DNA of 64,000 bases from NCBI GenBank assembly GCA_028564925.1, contig CM053028.1, positions 629,075,750 to 629,139,749 of the forward strand. Reading direction: 5' to 3'. The notes beneath the pieces were generated by a model. It did no database searches. It was not told the origin of the DNA and worked only from the letters and a program-made list of their open reading frames with translations. The DNA is from Lithobates sylvaticus (lineage: Eukaryota; Chordata; Amphibia; Anura; Ranidae). Shown here in pieces: positions 63,431 to 64,000 of the stretch; positions within the stretch are counted from its first letter, which is position 1; every line of letters starts with the position of its first letter. A program made the position numbers and the translations under genes.

Positions 63431-64000
63431 CCTTTTTTTTTTTTTCCATAAAGATTTTATTAAACTTTTCAATACGGTACAGGAACAAGCAGAGATGAAA
63501 CAAAGTACAGATTAATACATATAAGACACAACGCATATGAGTGCTGTACAGTTTTTACATCGTTAGTAGGCATAAATGTAGCACACGCTCCTCTACAGTT
63601 GCATAATGGGAGAGTCCGTTAGATGGAGCTTTAATTGTTTGGGTCTGGTTAACGAGTATCCTGGCTATTTTCTTTGGTGTGCTAGGTACCTAGTGCAAGG
63701 CACCTGTAAGATAGAGATAGAAGAGGAAGGGAAGAAAAGCCTGGGAAATTAGAGAGGGGGGGACAGAGCGTGGGAGAACATCGGGGGGGGCGAGGGGGGG
63801 TCAGGGAGGGATATGGGGAAGGGGGGTAGGGGGGGGGGGGGGAAATGTAGGGGAGGGGAGATCCAGGGGAGTGACCACTCGGACAGATTGCTTTCGACAA
63901 TGGAGAGGGTGAGGGAATGGATGATTTTCGCCTAATCGGAAGGGATATGTTGTTTATATTCGGGAGTTGTTTTGAAGTGTAACCAACAGGCCCATGTGGT
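63431..64000 (-). mobile_element. L1-K: LINE 3' end inserted in L1-J
   Basis: It starts with a T-run (the A-tail of a minus-strand L1) and ATAAAATC-type words, then a 3' UTR with a long G-rich plus-strand tract (about 63755-63860). At the window edge the last ORF2 codons WLHFKTTPEYKQHIPSD and a stop resemble the L1-B/L1-H end WIHFKTSQIYQELL. It cuts L1-J inside GTRQGCP. The element continues past 64000. Confidence 0.78.

Overview
This window holds no recognisable host gene. Almost every base can be assigned to transposable elements inserted into one another, on both strands. The mix is several lineages of L1/Tx1-type non-LTR retrotransposons plus one busy hAT DNA transposon family with satellite-like internal arrays. 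This fits a large vertebrate genome, most likely an anuran amphibian. That taxonomic call is inference from the element types and cannot be settled from this sequence alone.

Names used below. Autonomous-type hAT copies: hAT-1 (footprint 6047-56487, + strand), hAT-2 (13688-34838, -), hAT-3 (4082-6046 plus 56488-58751, -), hAT-4 (58752-60329, -). Non-autonomous hAT copies: N1 (39055-39973), N2 (48271-51240), N3 (60960-61289), N4 (61290-61727). L1 copies: A (1-4081, -), B (14861-28136, +), C (19465-25525, -), D (35050-35571, -), E (36208-53918, +), F (37199-48270, +), G (38118-41206, -), H (43419-47184, +), I (60330-60959, -), J (61728-63430, -), K (63431-64000, -). Two further repeats are a 2.2 kb palindrome (51293-53477) and a related-looking repeat X (14463-14860 plus 28146-28618).

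Layout. L1-A (ORF1 intact, ORF2 open to the window edge) lies against a truncated hAT-3. hAT-3 is cut at 6046 and resumes at 56488. Between these points lies a 50.4 kb block with hAT termini at both ends, flanked by an exact 8-bp duplication, ATGAGGAG. That block is hAT-1. Its own body is about 9 kb: left end and promoter, a leader minisatellite, the transposase, two subfamilies of a ~145-bp satellite, and the right end. The remaining ~41 kb is later insertions. hAT-2 sits in the hAT-1 satellite (8-bp duplication ACCACCAC). hAT-2 in turn holds repeat X, which holds L1-B, which holds L1-C. L1-D sits in the satellite (16-bp duplication). L1-E sits in the hAT-1 right-end region (17-bp duplication). 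L1-E holds L1-F, which holds L1-G (itself holding N1) and L1-H. L1-E also holds N2 and the palindrome. A 1.9 kb tandem duplication then copied half the palindrome, the L1-E 3' end and part of hAT-1. hAT-3 itself lies in the transposase gene of hAT-4, so nesting reaches seven levels. From 60330 to the end are more truncated L1s and hAT ends.

How the parts work together. The L1s encode ORF1p (coiled coil plus RNA-binding domain) and ORF2p (endonuclease, reverse transcriptase, C-terminal Cys/His motif), which copy L1 RNA into DNA nicks. The hAT transposase (BED zinc finger, RNase-H-like core, C-terminal dimerisation block) would act on termini beginning TAGGGATGRGCC, and N1-N4 are its likely passengers. 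Apart from L1-A, every autonomous-type gene seen is broken by stops, frameshifts or insertions.
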